This document shows, piece after piece, positions 61,856 through 61,881 of a stretch of DNA of 61,881 nt. The stretch covers positions 1-61,881 of the forward strand of contig CAYJKO010000005.1 of assembly GCA_964371145.1 (NCBI GenBank), read 5' to 3'. Origin of the DNA: CAUTNA01 sp964371145 (GTDB lineage: Bacteria; Pseudomonadota; Alphaproteobacteria; Rs-D84). The notes below the pieces were generated by a model that made no database searches, was not told the origin of the DNA, and was given only the letters and a program-made list of their open reading frames with translations. How positions within the stretch are numbered: position 1 is the first letter of the stretch; each line of letters starts with the position of its first letter. Position numbers and translations under genes: made by a program.

Positions 61856-61881
61856 AAAAACCGGCATTTTGCCGGTTTTTT
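61854..61881 (+). terminator. CCGG-type terminator at window end
   Basis: A-tract, CCGGCA-TTT-TGCCGG stem, T-tract, continuing to the window edge. Confidence 0.8.

Overview
The window is a piece of an AT-rich, host-associated alphaproteobacterial genome. It is probably from an uncultured gut lineage of the RF32 / 'Azospirillum CAG' type, with Rickettsiales-like or Holosporales-like relatives as the alternative. This is inferred from several things: an alphaproteobacterial-type SspB; a zinc-less L36; an orphan virB3-virB4 pair; a cysteine-rich LRR surface protein with a GYYL-CxxC tail; gadBC acid resistance; and low GC. Two runs of exactly 100 Ns show it is a draft or metagenome scaffold. Most of the sequence is compact housekeeping DNA with short intergenic gaps, overlapping operon genes and stereotyped A-tract/CCGG/T-tract terminators.

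Layout. 0-9.5 kb is accessory: gadC-gadB, a secreted LRR protein, an HExxH protein and virB4-virB3, followed by an AT-rich spacer with twin palindromes. 9.5-20 kb holds rpmJ, a SufD-like gene, ychF and a long minus-strand cell-wall/replication operon (mreC-mreD-mrdA-mrdB-topA-dnaG). 19.6-24.1 kb holds rpmI-rplT-pheS-pheT and a lipoprotein gene. 24.2-28 kb holds nth and ileS, the latter preceded by what looks like a leader-peptide attenuator. 28.5-35 kb holds tRNA-Thr, mnmG-fabG-fabD, queH-metG, tRNA-Val with a 180-bp tandem duplication, and infC. 35.5-40.7 kb holds a UDG-like gene, pal, accB-accC, rnpA-yidD and mreB. 40.7-44.7 kb holds xseB-mutS-truB-rpsO. 44.7-49.6 kb holds parA-parB, a parS-like site, rsmG, a TPR protein gene and gpsA. 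49.6-56 kb holds tRNA-Cys-recF-sspB and a TolC/MacA/MacB-type efflux operon. 56-61.9 kb holds pnp, ybaB, a 53-residue gene, an autotransporter and a META-domain lipoprotein.

The most interesting signals are regulatory rather than coding. (1) Upstream of ileS lies a 10-codon ORF containing all three isoleucine codons in a row, followed by overlapping hairpins and a U8 tract; this is the geometry of classical attenuation. (2) At two different tRNA genes the tRNA 3' end is duplicated next to the same hairpin element, which has constant 13-nt arms and a variable but self-complementary tip. (3) Several genes (mreC, rnpA, rsmG, the LRR protein and the ileS leader ORF) have a -10 box ending 6-7 nt before ATG and no Shine-Dalgarno, which predicts leaderless mRNAs. 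(4) infC appears to start at AUA. Everything is read by eye; no alignments or folding programs were run.
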